Source: Moorella sp. E308F
GTDB taxonomy: Bacteria; Bacillota; DSM-521; Neomoorellales; Neomoorellaceae
Reading direction: 5' to 3'
NCBI RefSeq assembly: GCF_006538365.1
Contig: NZ_BJKN01000002.1
Coordinates: 399,119 to 463,118, forward strand
Length of the DNA: 64,000 nucleotides
Shown here: positions 16,245 through 25,506 of the stretch, one piece after another
Position numbering within the stretch: the stretch's first letter is position 1
Layout: the number at the start of each line of letters is the position of its first letter
Notes under the pieces: generated by a model
Told to the model about the DNA's origin: nothing
The model's database searches: none
The model's input: only the letters and a program-made list of their open reading frames with translations
Translations under genes and position numbers: made by a program

Positions 16245-16337
16245 AAAAAATCGCCGCCTAGCACCCTGCCCCGAGTGAGGAAGGGAGGAAAAGCGGCTAC
16301 ATTACCTCCTTCCGTTGTAATAACGATCAAAAAATCC

Positions 16338-16370
16338 CCGGCCGTTTAGGGTTCAAAGCCTAACGGCCGG
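16338..16370 (-). terminator. terminator after the pilin-RCC1 gene
   Basis: CCGGCCGTTTAGG pairs with CCTAACGGCCGG (one-base bulge). The minus strand continues with GGGGATTTTTT. It separates the pilin-RCC1 gene from the minor-pilin operon. Confidence 0.85.
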
Positions 16371-16390
16371 AGATTTGAGTTTAGTAGTTA

Positions 16391-18346
16391 TTATTGAAAT
16401 TCCGATACTTGGACCGGTGTGTAACGGTCGGTCGTCGTGCCATCGCCTAATTCACCATAACCATTGTACCCCCACGTCCAGACCGTGCCGTCAGCCTTCA
16501 GGGCGAGGGAATGATAACCCCCACCCGCCACGGCCACCACGTCGGTGAGGTTTGCAACCTGGACCGGTGTGTAACGGTCGGTCGTCGTGCCATCACCCAG
16601 CTGACCTGTGTAGTTTGCCCCCCACGCCCACACTATACCATCGGACTTCAGGGCAAAGGAATACTCCGCACCAGCCATTATTGCTACTACACCGGAGAGA
16701 TTTTTAACTTGGATTGGGGTGGTGTGCCTGTTCGTCGTGCCATCACCAAGCTGACCGTAAAAGTTGTCTCCCCACGCCCAGACTGTCCCGTCGGACTTCA
16801 GGGCGAGAGAATGATTGGCTCCGGCCGCTACGGCCACGACACCGGAGAGGTTCGCTACCTGAACTGGGGTGGTGTGACTATTCGTCGTTCCATCACCCAG
16901 CTGGCCGGTGTAGTTATGTCCCCACGCCCAGACTGTACCGTCTGATTTGAGGGCGAGGGAATGACCACCACTAGCCGCCACAGCCACCACGTCGGTGAGG
17001 TTTGCAACCTGGACCGGGGTATTGCGATTGGTTATTGTGCCATCGCCCAGCTGGCCGAATTCGTTATCCCCCCACGCCCACACCGTCCCATCGGATTTCA
17101 AGGCGAGGGAATGGTGATCCCCGGCCGCTACGGCCACAACATCGAAGAGGTCCGCTACCTGAACTGGGGTATAGCGGTCGGCCCAAGTACCGTCACCCAG
17201 CTGGCCATAGATGTTCGATCCCCATGCCCACACCGTCCTGTCGGATTTCAGGGCGAGGGAATGGTACCCTCCCGCCGTCACTGCCACCACGTCGGTAAGG
17301 TTTGCAACCTGAACTGGGAATTTGCTGAGTCTGGTGAACATGCCGTTACCTAACTCGCCGGAGTAGTTGTACCCCCACGCCCAAACCGTTCCGTCGGACA
17401 TCAGGGCGAGGGAATGGTACATACCCCCGGCAACTTTCAATCCTCCAGACGGCGAATTGAACGTTACCGTAACGCTGGCCGTTACCTCCCCGCTCGATGC
17501 GATAATCGTAGCCTCGCCAGGCTGGGAAGACGTAAGGGTTACGATGGCTACACCGTTTACCGTCGTAGCCGCCGCGGCGCTCAAAACGCCTAAATTAGTT
17601 GAGAAGTTTACCACCGTCCCATCCGGAGCCAGCTTACCGTCCGCTCTCCTTACTTCGGCGGTCAGGGTGATTGCCGTCTTCCCGTCCGCCGGAACTGCAG
17701 ACTTGTCGGCCATTAAAATTAGCGAACCGGGAACAAAACTAGCGGCGCCCCCTTGACGCTTGGAAGGCACTAAGTCGCTCTCCGTGAGACCGAGGGCACT
17801 CAAAGCAACCTTACCTCTGGTTACTTCTCCGCCGCCTATAGCGTAAATGTCGTCATCGGTCCCGATGATACCATCTTTTCCAGCTGAAAGGAGGATATAA
17901 CCCGTTGGCAACCCTGTTTCTTGCGAAACCAATTGGGAATAGTAGTATGGCCTTTCCCAAGGATCAGCTACGCCCGTCTCGTCCCCCGTCCACTTGATGC
18001 CGTGTTTTTGCATAACAGATGCGATGGAGTTTGGTATAGAGGGGTCATTGCTATTGACGGGGTATCGCCCCTGGCCTTCATCCGCAGCGTAGGCCTCCAC
18101 AACGGTTCTCATGTTGCTGATATCTTCGATTGCACGGACTACACGTGTTCTCTCCGCATAAGCTACAAATCTCAAGTACAGCACAGCGGCTAGGATAATG
18201 ATTATGGCTACTACTATCAACCGTTCGACCAGAGTAAAGCCAAATTCTTTTTTAAGAAACCGAAATAACTTGCGTATACCCCGCGGACATTCGGTGTTGA
18301 ATGGTGACGCTACGTGCTTAAGATAATAGTTGTTAATGAAATTCAT
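16391..18346 (-). CDS. type IV pilin fused to Big_1 Ig domain and seven RCC1 repeats
   Basis: 651 aa. A 36-residue leader ends KKEFG before FTLVERLIVVAIIIILAAVL (Glu +5). A GspG-like pilin domain with DPWERPYYYSQ and SAGKDGIIGTDDDIY follows (to about 165), then an invasin-type Ig domain (about 205-295). Seven 50-residue RCC1 repeats (about 303-651; SLALKSDGTVWAWG signature) should close as a seven-bladed propeller. After PilD cleavage the protein could enter the pilus with a propeller on its surface or tip. AAGGGGGTG precedes ATG 18346. A terminator follows and a terminator precedes, so the gene is probably a single unit. Confidence 0.85.
   Translation of the reverse strand: MNFINNYYLKHVASPFNTECPRGIRKLFRFLKKEFGFTLVERLIVVAIIIILAAVLYLRFVAYAERTRVVRAIEDISNMRTVVEAYAADEGQGRYPVNSNDPSIPNSIASVMQKHGIKWTGDETGVADPWERPYYYSQLVSQETGLPTGYILLSAGKDGIIGTDDDIYAIGGGEVTRGKVALSALGLTESDLVPSKRQGGAASFVPGSLILMADKSAVPADGKTAITLTAEVRRADGKLAPDGTVVNFSTNLGVLSAAAATTVNGVAIVTLTSSQPGEATIIASSGEVTASVTVTFNSPSGGLKVAGGMYHSLALMSDGTVWAWGYNYSGELGNGMFTRLSKFPVQVANLTDVVAVTAGGYHSLALKSDRTVWAWGSNIYGQLGDGTWADRYTPVQVADLFDVVAVAAGDHHSLALKSDGTVWAWGDNEFGQLGDGTITNRNTPVQVANLTDVVAVAASGGHSLALKSDGTVWAWGHNYTGQLGDGTTNSHTTPVQVANLSGVVAVAAGANHSLALKSDGTVWAWGDNFYGQLGDGTTNRHTTPIQVKNLSGVVAIMAGAEYSFALKSDGIVWAWGANYTGQLGDGTTTDRYTPVQVANLTDVVAVAGGGYHSLALKADGTVWTWGYNGYGELGDGTTTDRYTPVQVSEFQ
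16405..17445 (-). repeat. seven tandem 150-bp RCC1-encoding repeats
   Basis: Units repeat every 150 bp; for example the block beginning GGACCGGTGTGTAACGG occurs at 16411 and again at 16561. Neighbouring units are similar but not identical, and each encodes one propeller blade. The array can change blade number by slippage or recombination. Confidence 0.85.
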
Positions 18347-18392
18347 GATTCTGGTTCACCCCCTTTTCTTCGTAACCTTAAAAAACAAGAAA

Positions 18393-18424
18393 GACCGGAC
18401 ACCCTTTAATAAGGATATCCGGTC
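18393..18424 (-). terminator. terminator downstream of the Asp-box/CAO protein gene
   Basis: GACCGGA (18393-18399) pairs with TCCGGTC (18418-18424). T-rich sequence follows on the minus strand. The 18425-18550 stretch before it holds another hairpin (GAAGGGCC...GGCCCTTC) and no gene. Confidence 0.7.
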
Positions 18425-18550
18425 ATTTTTTGGCTCGACTTTGCCATTTATAGAAGGGCCGCGTGAAAACTGGCCCTTCAGGGTGGAAGCGGCCGTTAAG
18501 CCCGGCTTCTCGCCGGAAAATGATCGCCGTTTAGTTTCTTTTTGCTGTGA

Positions 18551-20110
18551 TCATTCAAGAATTACCACACTCTGAGTGGACGGTTCCCAGTTCACCTCGT
18601 ACCCAAACGCCTCGGCCACGAACCTCGCGGGAAGGAACACCCGGTCGTTCCTCAAAAGCGGTGTCACGTCCATCTGTTTGGCCTGGCCGTTAGCATAAAG
18701 TGTATTGCTGTTCACCTTTAACTCAACCGTGGTCTCACCTTTGCGCAGGGTGACCGTCTCCGTGGACGGATCCCATCTTACCCCACTCTCCGGCACGCCC
18801 AGGGCATAGGCCAGAAAACGTATTGGTACGAAGGTGCGCCCGCCTTCGACAAACGGCGCAACGTCCATTTCAAAAACTTGCTCGCCTACAGCATAAAATC
18901 TATTCTCCACCCTAAATTTCCCTACCGTCTTTATTTCCCGCGGCTGTTCAGGCGGTTGGGACGATTCCTCCCGGAACATATTCCGAGGGATCTCTGCCCG
19001 TCTCAACTCCTTCCCGACCAGGGCGAAGGCCACCACGCCACCCCCGGTCGCCGCGAGCTTAATGTCACCGACTTCGCCCGACACGCCCTCCGTCATCGGC
19101 TTCCAGGTGCGGCCGTAGTCGCCGCTCACGAACACGCAGCCGTCCGGCGTGCCCACCGCTAAAATCCCTCCGGGAACCGCGGAAACACAGGTCGCCCTGC
19201 TGGCGGCACGCTTCGGTCCCACCGCGAATTGAGCCTGGTCAATGCGTTCCCAGGCTGTTAAGCTGCGCGAAACGAAGACCTGCCCGGTCGAGCCGGGGCC
19301 GCAAGCCACCGCAACTATCGTCCCGTCCGGCTCAACGCATCCCGCGATCTTTCCCCAGATCATGTCGACCGGTTCCCCGGGCCTGCGCGGCCCCGCTGGT
19401 ATCCCAGAAAGCCTCACGCCGGTATCCTGCCACGTCCTGCCCCCGTCCAGCGTGACCTCGACCTTGCCGCCCTCCAGAACGGCAACCCAGGCGTCCGGAC
19501 TTACGGCCGCCACGCCACCGTCGTGGGCAGCCACGCCAGAGCACACGTCGCCCCAGGTCCTTCCGCCGTCGCGGGAGACTTTGAGCATCGTCAAGTTCTG
19601 CTGCGGCAGTTTGAAAACGCCGAGAAGAGCGTCGCCCGCAGCCTCTAGATTTGACGGGGCACCGGAAGCGCCGACCTCAACCGTCTCCCACCTCTGGCCT
19701 TTGTCTGTACTCTTGCAGAGGAAACTGGTGCCTGACTTGAAAGTGCCGGACAGAAACACCGTACCATCCGGGAGAAAAACCATGTCGCTGACGGACGCTA
19801 TTTCCCCCGGCTCATGGAAAGTGTTATCGATGAGCCACCTTACCTCGGCCCACGTCCTGCCGCCGTCCGTGCTGCGGTACAGGATGTAGCCTTCGGGGTT
19901 GTTTCCTGATACCGGCCACGACTCGGCTAAGGCAAAGGCCGTGCTGTCCCGGGCAAAATCAGGTGATACCCAGACTTTCACGATATCTCCTTTTAATACA
20001 CGCTGAAAAGCCACCTCCTCCGCGGCATAAGCGGGTCTAGCGGGAATACCCTCAAATGCCAAACAGAGCAACAGTGCCGCGATTAAAACCGCTACTTTCC
20101 GCAGAAGCAA
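18551..20110 (-). CDS. secreted Asp-box repeat protein with copper-amine-oxidase-N domain
   Basis: 519 aa. A signal peptide (about 1-30) is followed by a predicted propeller with at least five Asp-box/BNR motifs (STDGGRTW, STDKGQRW, SRDGGRTW, TLDGGRTW, SGDYGRTW). A C-terminal copper-amine-oxidase-N (stalk) domain has two repeats (GGRTFVPIRFLAYALGVP and RVFLPARFVAEAFGY). No enzyme activity is implied. Such stalk domains occur on exported Clostridia proteins. The same domain alone makes up the protein at 25507. TTG 20110 follows GGAGGGA. Confidence 0.85.
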   Translation of the reverse strand: MLLRKVAVLIAALLLCLAFEGIPARPAYAAEEVAFQRVLKGDIVKVWVSPDFARDSTAFALAESWPVSGNNPEGYILYRSTDGGRTWAEVRWLIDNTFHEPGEIASVSDMVFLPDGTVFLSGTFKSGTSFLCKSTDKGQRWETVEVGASGAPSNLEAAGDALLGVFKLPQQNLTMLKVSRDGGRTWGDVCSGVAAHDGGVAAVSPDAWVAVLEGGKVEVTLDGGRTWQDTGVRLSGIPAGPRRPGEPVDMIWGKIAGCVEPDGTIVAVACGPGSTGQVFVSRSLTAWERIDQAQFAVGPKRAASRATCVSAVPGGILAVGTPDGCVFVSGDYGRTWKPMTEGVSGEVGDIKLAATGGGVVAFALVGKELRRAEIPRNMFREESSQPPEQPREIKTVGKFRVENRFYAVGEQVFEMDVAPFVEGGRTFVPIRFLAYALGVPESGVRWDPSTETVTLRKGETTVELKVNSNTLYANGQAKQMDVTPLLRNDRVFLPARFVAEAFGYEVNWEPSTQSVVILE

Positions 20111-20680
20111 GCAAATCCCTCCTTCGTTTTCCTTTTTTGTTAGCTGTATTCGACAGAAAACATATTTTTCCTCCTTAAACTTTTTTCACTAGCTGTTTGC
20201 CATCCTGTTTCAATTTTGCTATCAACTTCTATCAACCAATCATAAAGTTGACAGCAAAAGCAGTTTACGCTCTCCGAGAGGCTGGCTTTGAACCCGGCTT
20301 TCCGGCTGGCGGAAAAGCGGAGCCGAGCGTCTGGAGTCCCGCCCGAAACAGTCACGCCGCAAAGTCGAGGAGCGTCATCCGGCAGCCGGAGGCCACCGTC
20401 TTCTTCCAGATCCACGACGCTGCCAAACGGCGGGGTGGTGCTAACGTCGTTCCAGGCTCCCACCTGAAGGATAGGAACGGTTTGGCCAGCCGAAATGCCG
20501 TTTGCCGCACATCTCAGCCCTGGCTACCCGGCGGCGCTCGGCTTCCCGGAAGGGAAACCTCATCGTCAAAGCCCGCTTCGCGTGCAGCTCAAAAACCAGC
20601 CGGCCGCACGTTCCGCCGGAGCTTTCTTCCACCCGGGCCAATCCCTGTCTTTTACCGGGAACATCCCGGGAATCGGTAAA
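20111..20680. other. 570-bp region without a convincing gene
   Basis: Two overlapping minus-strand frames show coding-like codon use but lack good starts. One covers roughly 20640-20441 (ending GKRHFGWPNRSYPSGGSLERR minus its last residues) and the other roughly 20510-20270 (includes WNDVSTTPPFGSVVDLEEDG). Together they could be one frameshifted, decayed gene. A hairpin TTTACCG...CGGTAAA lies at about 20651-20679. No RNA family is recognised. Confidence 0.3.
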
Positions 20681-20716
20681 GTGAACCTCCGCCGGGACAA
20701 GCCCGGCGGAGGTTCA
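20681..20716 (-). terminator. very strong hairpin terminator
   Basis: A perfect 16-bp stem GTGAACCTCCGCCGGG / CCCGGCGGAGGTTCAC has a short loop. It lies 16 bases after the stop of the large surface protein gene. The T tract is weak (TTTACC), so it may also protect the 3' end. Confidence 0.75.
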
Positions 20717-20731
20717 CCAAAATCAAACACC

Positions 20732-23479
20732 TCAATCTTCGGGGTAAGGCGGTGGGTATATTTGCCCATTATAGTAAAAACGCCATTGCCTCTGGGTGTT
20801 GGGAACGCCGTAGTAGAACGGGATCTCGTTCCACCGCCGCGATAGCAGCGTCCCGAGGTACTCATCCCCGCCCTTCACCACTAGACCATCGGTCGGGGAC
20901 GTGCTGGTAATATAAGAGCAGAGGGTAACGTCCGCGCCGGGAAAACCGATCACGTGCTTGGTGATGTGATCCCAGACGTACCAATCGTCCCTGCTGTCCC
21001 ACGTATAGCGCATGTGGACCAAATACTTCTGCGCGCCGCAGACGATGCCGCCTTCTCCGGTTTTAAACGTCGGCGTCATGACGAACCGCCCGCCACCGTC
21101 GAAGACGGCTTCTTCCTGGGATGATAGTATCGGCTGAACGATCCCTGATACTATTTCATTTAACACCCTGTTTTCAAATTTTGTCCATGATTCGTAATAG
21201 TGTTTGTTGCGGACAGGTGACTTGTAGAACCGTGTGCTGGCGGTCTTTTCGTAAGAGACCAACCACTTTGACTCCCTCGGGCCTAGGGATGGTACGCCGG
21301 GGAGAGAAATCGTCGAATCGACGTTTATATAATCCACCCTCGGGTAACTTTCGGTTTTCTTTTTTCCATTATATGAATAACGGGTGTGCTTTACTAAATC
21401 AGCCATACTATTAATCTTCGCCCGTAGAGCATCCGCGCCCGTCCAATATAGCGACGGCACGCCGCCCCACTTACCTGTCCAGGACGCGGGGAAATCTTCA
21501 GGGTTGCTACCGCTTACGATTTGGTTGTACTTGAACGAAATCTCCCATATGGCAGTGTCGGAGCTGCATTCTCTCCGGTTGGGCAACGTCTCGCCCAAGT
21601 ACCGCCACCCTGTCGACGGCGTCCATACCCATTCGTGCCATACATCCACGTAACCGTAATACGGCCTGCCGTATTTGTATGTCTTGCGCCATTCAGCATA
21701 GCCGCACCGTGCCCGGATTTCGACCGGCTGTGTGACGACGTTCAGCACCGGCCGGTCTTTGGTATCAGATTCCAGCAGGTAGCCTGGAACAACGTCTTTT
21801 TTCAGGTAGCCGAAATTGCCGTCGGTCGCCACGAAGGTATATTTTTCCACAAACATCGGCGTCGCTTCGATGACCGGGATGACGTCCATCCAATCGGTAT
21901 CGTAATAGCGTGGGTCAGCGTGTCTTTTGTAAACGCCCGTACCGTCAGGCACGTAGACGTCGTCGGTGTCTCCGTCTCTTTCCCGCACAGAATAGCGCCG
22001 GTAATTCCCTTCCCAGATCGGGTTATTCCACCTGTACCCGTAGCTGGTCAACACCGGCGCGGGCAGCTCGTACCCATTACTCCAGGAGCCGGACATCTGG
22101 TAAAGCCAGCCCCCGTACCGGACGTTAGCCAGCCACCACCATGGGCCGTAGATCTCCGCGAGCGATTTCGCCCCGGGCGGCAGGGTGGACGGCGGAACGG
22201 GTTCGAGATATTCAAAGCTTACGGTAAGCGATGGGCGGCCTGAAGGCCACTCTGCCTTGTAAGACGGGGTGTAATAACCGGTGTCTGCGTCGACTAACAG
22301 AGAGTCGTCCCACCAGGCACACCAGAATGGCACCTTCGGGTACCACCGGGCGAACAGGGCCGTCAGCGTCTTTCCGGCGTTGTTTCTGACGGCGGCCAGA
22401 TATGCCTGCCATTCTTGGTCCGTCCAATACCACGGTTTTTCATGGTGGTAAGATACACCCACAGACCAGAGGCCGGTATCCGGGTTATATTCGACGTGCC
22501 CGGATACTCGCGGCCATCCCCTGCTCCTCCGGGGGTCGCTGCCGTGATTTCTTTCGTAAGCATAGCAGCTGAAGTCAAACGCCAGCCGCATAGGGATGAG
22601 CGGAACGACGGTCGGATCCGTCCCGTCCCACCGGACGTAGGGGACGAAAAATCCCTGCCGGTCGCCTGATTTTAAAATGTCCGGATAATCCGGGTCGTTT
22701 ACAGAGGAAATTCCGGCGGAATAGTACGCTTCAGAATAACCTGGTTCCGGCCAGTCGACCCATAATTCCTCAGCAAGGAAATAATTTTTCTGCCCCCGGT
22801 TTAATAGCAAATACTTCGTCTCGTTCGGGCCGAGCGGTATTTGCCCGTTATATCCTATAGTACCGCCCACGCTGTAAAAACTCTGCCAGTCCCGGATGTT
22901 GAGATTGGCGTTTACAGTGATAGGGTACGGGTTGGGGTTTTGCAGCGTCGCGACGATGAGCCAGTAATCCGGGTCGGACCCCGGAACCATCCGGGCAAAA
23001 GAGTAGCTCATAGGCCAGCCAAACTGATTGATCGTCTTTTTGACGATCTTTCCGGTAGTTTTATAATAGTCCCAATCGTATTGGGTGCTTGTGGGAATGT
23101 TAGGCATCATCAAAGCTACCCCGGGCGGGTTCACCTGCTTCGGGTGATCCCAGTCGAGGTCCTTTCTTCTATTGTAACCTACGAGCTTCTGCACCTTTCT
23201 GTCCCCTATCTTCGCGCCGGGGACGTACGCCTCGCCCGTCTCCTTCCCGGTCGCGGGATCGCAGACGACAAAGGCCTCGCCGACCCCCTCTATATCGGCG
23301 TAATACCCGTAAAGGTGCGACGTAACAATGTTGCCGTTGGCGTCCACGCCCGTCACCAGGTCGGCCCACTGGGGCTTCGGCTCTGCCAACGCCGGCATCG
23401 GCGGCAGCGTCAGTGAGATCAAGAGCAAGGCCGCGACAAGGTCAGCGAGCGCTCGCTTCAGCGCCCTTGATTTGAACAC
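20732..23479 (-). CDS. large secreted aromatic-rich surface protein
   Basis: 915 aa from GTG 23479 (AAGGGG upstream). Signal peptide MFKSRALKRALADLVAALLL...ALAEP. An upstream frame extension to 23791 overlaps the previous gene and is unlikely to be used. The mature protein is rich in Trp, Tyr, Pro and Asp (for example WWDDSLLVDADTGYY, WWWLANVRYGGWLY), with no domain I can name. It has few cysteines and no membrane anchor or sortase signal. It follows a second exported protein, and both lie beside the T4P locus. A pilus-linked or substrate-binding surface role is inference from context. Confidence 0.72.
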   Translation of the reverse strand: MFKSRALKRALADLVAALLLISLTLPPMPALAEPKPQWADLVTGVDANGNIVTSHLYGYYADIEGVGEAFVVCDPATGKETGEAYVPGAKIGDRKVQKLVGYNRRKDLDWDHPKQVNPPGVALMMPNIPTSTQYDWDYYKTTGKIVKKTINQFGWPMSYSFARMVPGSDPDYWLIVATLQNPNPYPITVNANLNIRDWQSFYSVGGTIGYNGQIPLGPNETKYLLLNRGQKNYFLAEELWVDWPEPGYSEAYYSAGISSVNDPDYPDILKSGDRQGFFVPYVRWDGTDPTVVPLIPMRLAFDFSCYAYERNHGSDPRRSRGWPRVSGHVEYNPDTGLWSVGVSYHHEKPWYWTDQEWQAYLAAVRNNAGKTLTALFARWYPKVPFWCAWWDDSLLVDADTGYYTPSYKAEWPSGRPSLTVSFEYLEPVPPSTLPPGAKSLAEIYGPWWWLANVRYGGWLYQMSGSWSNGYELPAPVLTSYGYRWNNPIWEGNYRRYSVRERDGDTDDVYVPDGTGVYKRHADPRYYDTDWMDVIPVIEATPMFVEKYTFVATDGNFGYLKKDVVPGYLLESDTKDRPVLNVVTQPVEIRARCGYAEWRKTYKYGRPYYGYVDVWHEWVWTPSTGWRYLGETLPNRRECSSDTAIWEISFKYNQIVSGSNPEDFPASWTGKWGGVPSLYWTGADALRAKINSMADLVKHTRYSYNGKKKTESYPRVDYINVDSTISLPGVPSLGPRESKWLVSYEKTASTRFYKSPVRNKHYYESWTKFENRVLNEIVSGIVQPILSSQEEAVFDGGGRFVMTPTFKTGEGGIVCGAQKYLVHMRYTWDSRDDWYVWDHITKHVIGFPGADVTLCSYITSTSPTDGLVVKGGDEYLGTLLSRRWNEIPFYYGVPNTQRQWRFYYNGQIYPPPYPED

Positions 23480-23529
23480 GCTCTCAACGCCCCTTTCGTC
23501 GGTAAATTTTTTAGAAAGGTCCGGGCTAC

Positions 23530-25392
23530 CTATTGTACAAGGCGCACCCGGACCTTGCCGTTGGCTTCTTCTTTGATAAAAGTCACTTTTTTCCACCCAT
23601 AAATCGGCTCGGTGAATTCCTGATAAATAGGCGTTTCTTTCCACACCACCGGTGGGTACCACACGGGCTGGCTGACTTGCCTGGGTTCCGGACGCCGCGG
23701 CGGTTGTTCCGTGCCGGTGAGGTCGGCTTCTTTTTTGTTGTTGTCGTAGGTCTTCTCGTCGTATTTTCCGTCGAACTTTTCTGCTTTCCACCCAGTGGAC
23801 GGATCGTTGCTGTTATTGTAATAATCGATAGAAACGACAAACTTGTATTGGCCGACGCCAACCGTGTAATTGCCCCACTCTTTGGTGTAAGTCCCGTGCG
23901 GTTCGAAATAGACGTTCACGCTGTCCACCAGGTCGAGCCGCTTGTACTCGGCCTGGTATTTGTAAAGGCGAATCTTCGCCCAACCGCCGACGTTAAAAGT
24001 GGACGTGAAATTCGCTTTTACCTTCAACGGCTGGTTGGCCTGCGGCGAGGAAACCGGCTGTCCCGTCTGCGCGTCAAGGACCTGGACGCCCGTCACCGCC
24101 AGGTCGTCAGGTCCGGTGTTGCCGCCGGTATCGGGCGGCTGCCATCCCTGCTGCAGACCGGTCGTCGTCACGTTGTTGCTGTAGTAAGGTTCGGTTATTG
24201 CCGCACCCAGGCCCGGCGGCGTCCGGCCTTCGAATGTAGGGCGGTAGAAATCGCCGCTCCACCGGCCTGGGACGCCGGGAACCGATATGATGCCGGACGG
24301 ATTGTAGTAAGCGTTGATCGTGGCGATCAGCTTATAGTTTTTACCCGGGGCCGGGTATTTGCCGTAGACAGTCCTCGAGCCAGGCACGCCGCTGGCTACC
24401 TGTGCGCGGTCGAGGTTCAGCTCTTGCTGGAAGACCAGGGTCGGCTGCTGGTCGCCGTCCGGCCACGTGTAGAGGCGGAAGACAGCCTCTTCGCAATTGA
24501 ACGGGGAGAGGTTTTTGACTACCGCCCCGAAAGTCGCCTCGCCGGAAGCGTCCGGCGCCGTGGTCGTCAATTGCTCCACGCTGAGGTCGACGGTGAAGGC
24601 GACTTTTTTGAGCTCGCAGCCGATTTCGGCGATGCGGACGGATTTGCCGAAATTGCCTTGGGATATCGTGTATACCCGGTGTAAAAAGCCGATGGCGGCG
24701 TCGCGGGTGAAGTTGAAGAAATACATATACATCATATTTCCAATTTCGGGAAGACTAGAATCATATTGCATTGCATAAAAACTATATTGGCCATTATTAA
24801 TCACATCATATATTGTAGATGGGCCATCATGAACCGCTTGTTCTTTTAATAAAGGATTAAGATTAGAAGCATTTGTAGGATCTGGATATGCATAAAAATC
24901 AGTACCAAACAGCATGTGATAAAAAATCTTTCTTACCGCCGTGCTCCCCTGCTTCTGCCCGGCGTCGGTGACGTTATAATAGTTTCCCGTCATGGGCCAT
25001 TCCAGGGCTTTCAGCCAATAAATCAAGTCCGACGGCGGCGGGGCGGTCCGATTGTTCGGGTCAACGAAGCCGTAGCCGTCGCCGATCACGAGATGGCCGT
25101 TGACGCGGTTGTTCGGCGCAAACAAAAGGTCGGCGGCGAAGCGGCTCTCCGGCGGAAATTGACCGGGTGAAATGATATCAGCGTCATTCCAGTAATTCTG
25201 GTTGTACTTTTCCAATTCAAACGGGTTCGTTAAATAAAACTGGAAAAAAGCGCCCTCATTATAAGCATAGATCAAATTGTTATAACCCGGCGGGGGGCTT
25301 ATCGGCGGCGCCCAATCCGCTGCCAAAGCCGTGCGTATCTGGAAGACTATGATTAAAAATGAGAGCAACATAATAAAAACAAGTTTGCGCAT
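23530..25392 (-). CDS. secreted surface protein with CARDB-like segments
   Basis: 620 aa. Signal peptide MRKLVFIMLLSFLIIVFQIR...ALA. The N-terminal half is unassigned and Tyr/Asn-rich. The C-terminal half has two beta-rich segments resembling CARDB/Ig-like modules (LSVEQLTTTAPDASGEATFG; DDLAVTGVQVLDAQTGQPV), then a Pro-rich stretch with PRRPEPRQVSQPVWYPP. About 24725-24935 is strikingly AT-rich relative to the rest of the gene. AAGGAGGTAA precedes ATG 25392. It is probably co-transcribed with the gene at 20732. Confidence 0.7.
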   Translation of the reverse strand: MRKLVFIMLLSFLIIVFQIRTALAADWAPPISPPPGYNNLIYAYNEGAFFQFYLTNPFELEKYNQNYWNDADIISPGQFPPESRFAADLLFAPNNRVNGHLVIGDGYGFVDPNNRTAPPPSDLIYWLKALEWPMTGNYYNVTDAGQKQGSTAVRKIFYHMLFGTDFYAYPDPTNASNLNPLLKEQAVHDGPSTIYDVINNGQYSFYAMQYDSSLPEIGNMMYMYFFNFTRDAAIGFLHRVYTISQGNFGKSVRIAEIGCELKKVAFTVDLSVEQLTTTAPDASGEATFGAVVKNLSPFNCEEAVFRLYTWPDGDQQPTLVFQQELNLDRAQVASGVPGSRTVYGKYPAPGKNYKLIATINAYYNPSGIISVPGVPGRWSGDFYRPTFEGRTPPGLGAAITEPYYSNNVTTTGLQQGWQPPDTGGNTGPDDLAVTGVQVLDAQTGQPVSSPQANQPLKVKANFTSTFNVGGWAKIRLYKYQAEYKRLDLVDSVNVYFEPHGTYTKEWGNYTVGVGQYKFVVSIDYYNNSNDPSTGWKAEKFDGKYDEKTYDNNKKEADLTGTEQPPRRPEPRQVSQPVWYPPVVWKETPIYQEFTEPIYGWKKVTFIKEEANGKVRVRLVQ

Positions 25393-25430
25393 TTTGCGTT
25401 ACCTCCTTCGTTGTATTTTCTATAATAAAA

Positions 25431-25461
25431 AAAGGGAGATCAAAAAATCCGATCTCCCTTT
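25431..25461 (-). terminator. intrinsic terminator
   Basis: AAAGGGAGATC pairs with GATCTCCCTTT over a nine-base loop. The minus strand runs on into seven T residues. It ends the small copper-amine-oxidase-N gene at 25507. Confidence 0.9.
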
Positions 25462-25506
25462 GTATTGAATTGTAGTTAAGAATTTGGGTTTATATATCTT
25501 TTTTCA

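Noticed and set aside
16405-17445. Regular 150-bp repeats resembling an array such as CRISPR or satellite DNA
   Set aside because: The units translate in frame as RCC1 blades, differ between copies and have no short repeat-spacer pattern.
18425-20400. Possible c-di-GMP riboswitches (GCAAAG-type motifs near 18430 and 20355)
   Set aside because: Only the short string CAAAGTCGAG is shared. The GNRA-loop hairpin, GACGCAAAGCC block and downstream pairing of the known class are absent, and the two motifs point in opposite directions.
20732-23791. Longer form of the surface protein starting at 23791
   Set aside because: The first 104 codons overlap the previous gene out of frame, while GTG 23479 gives a ribosome site and a proper signal peptide.
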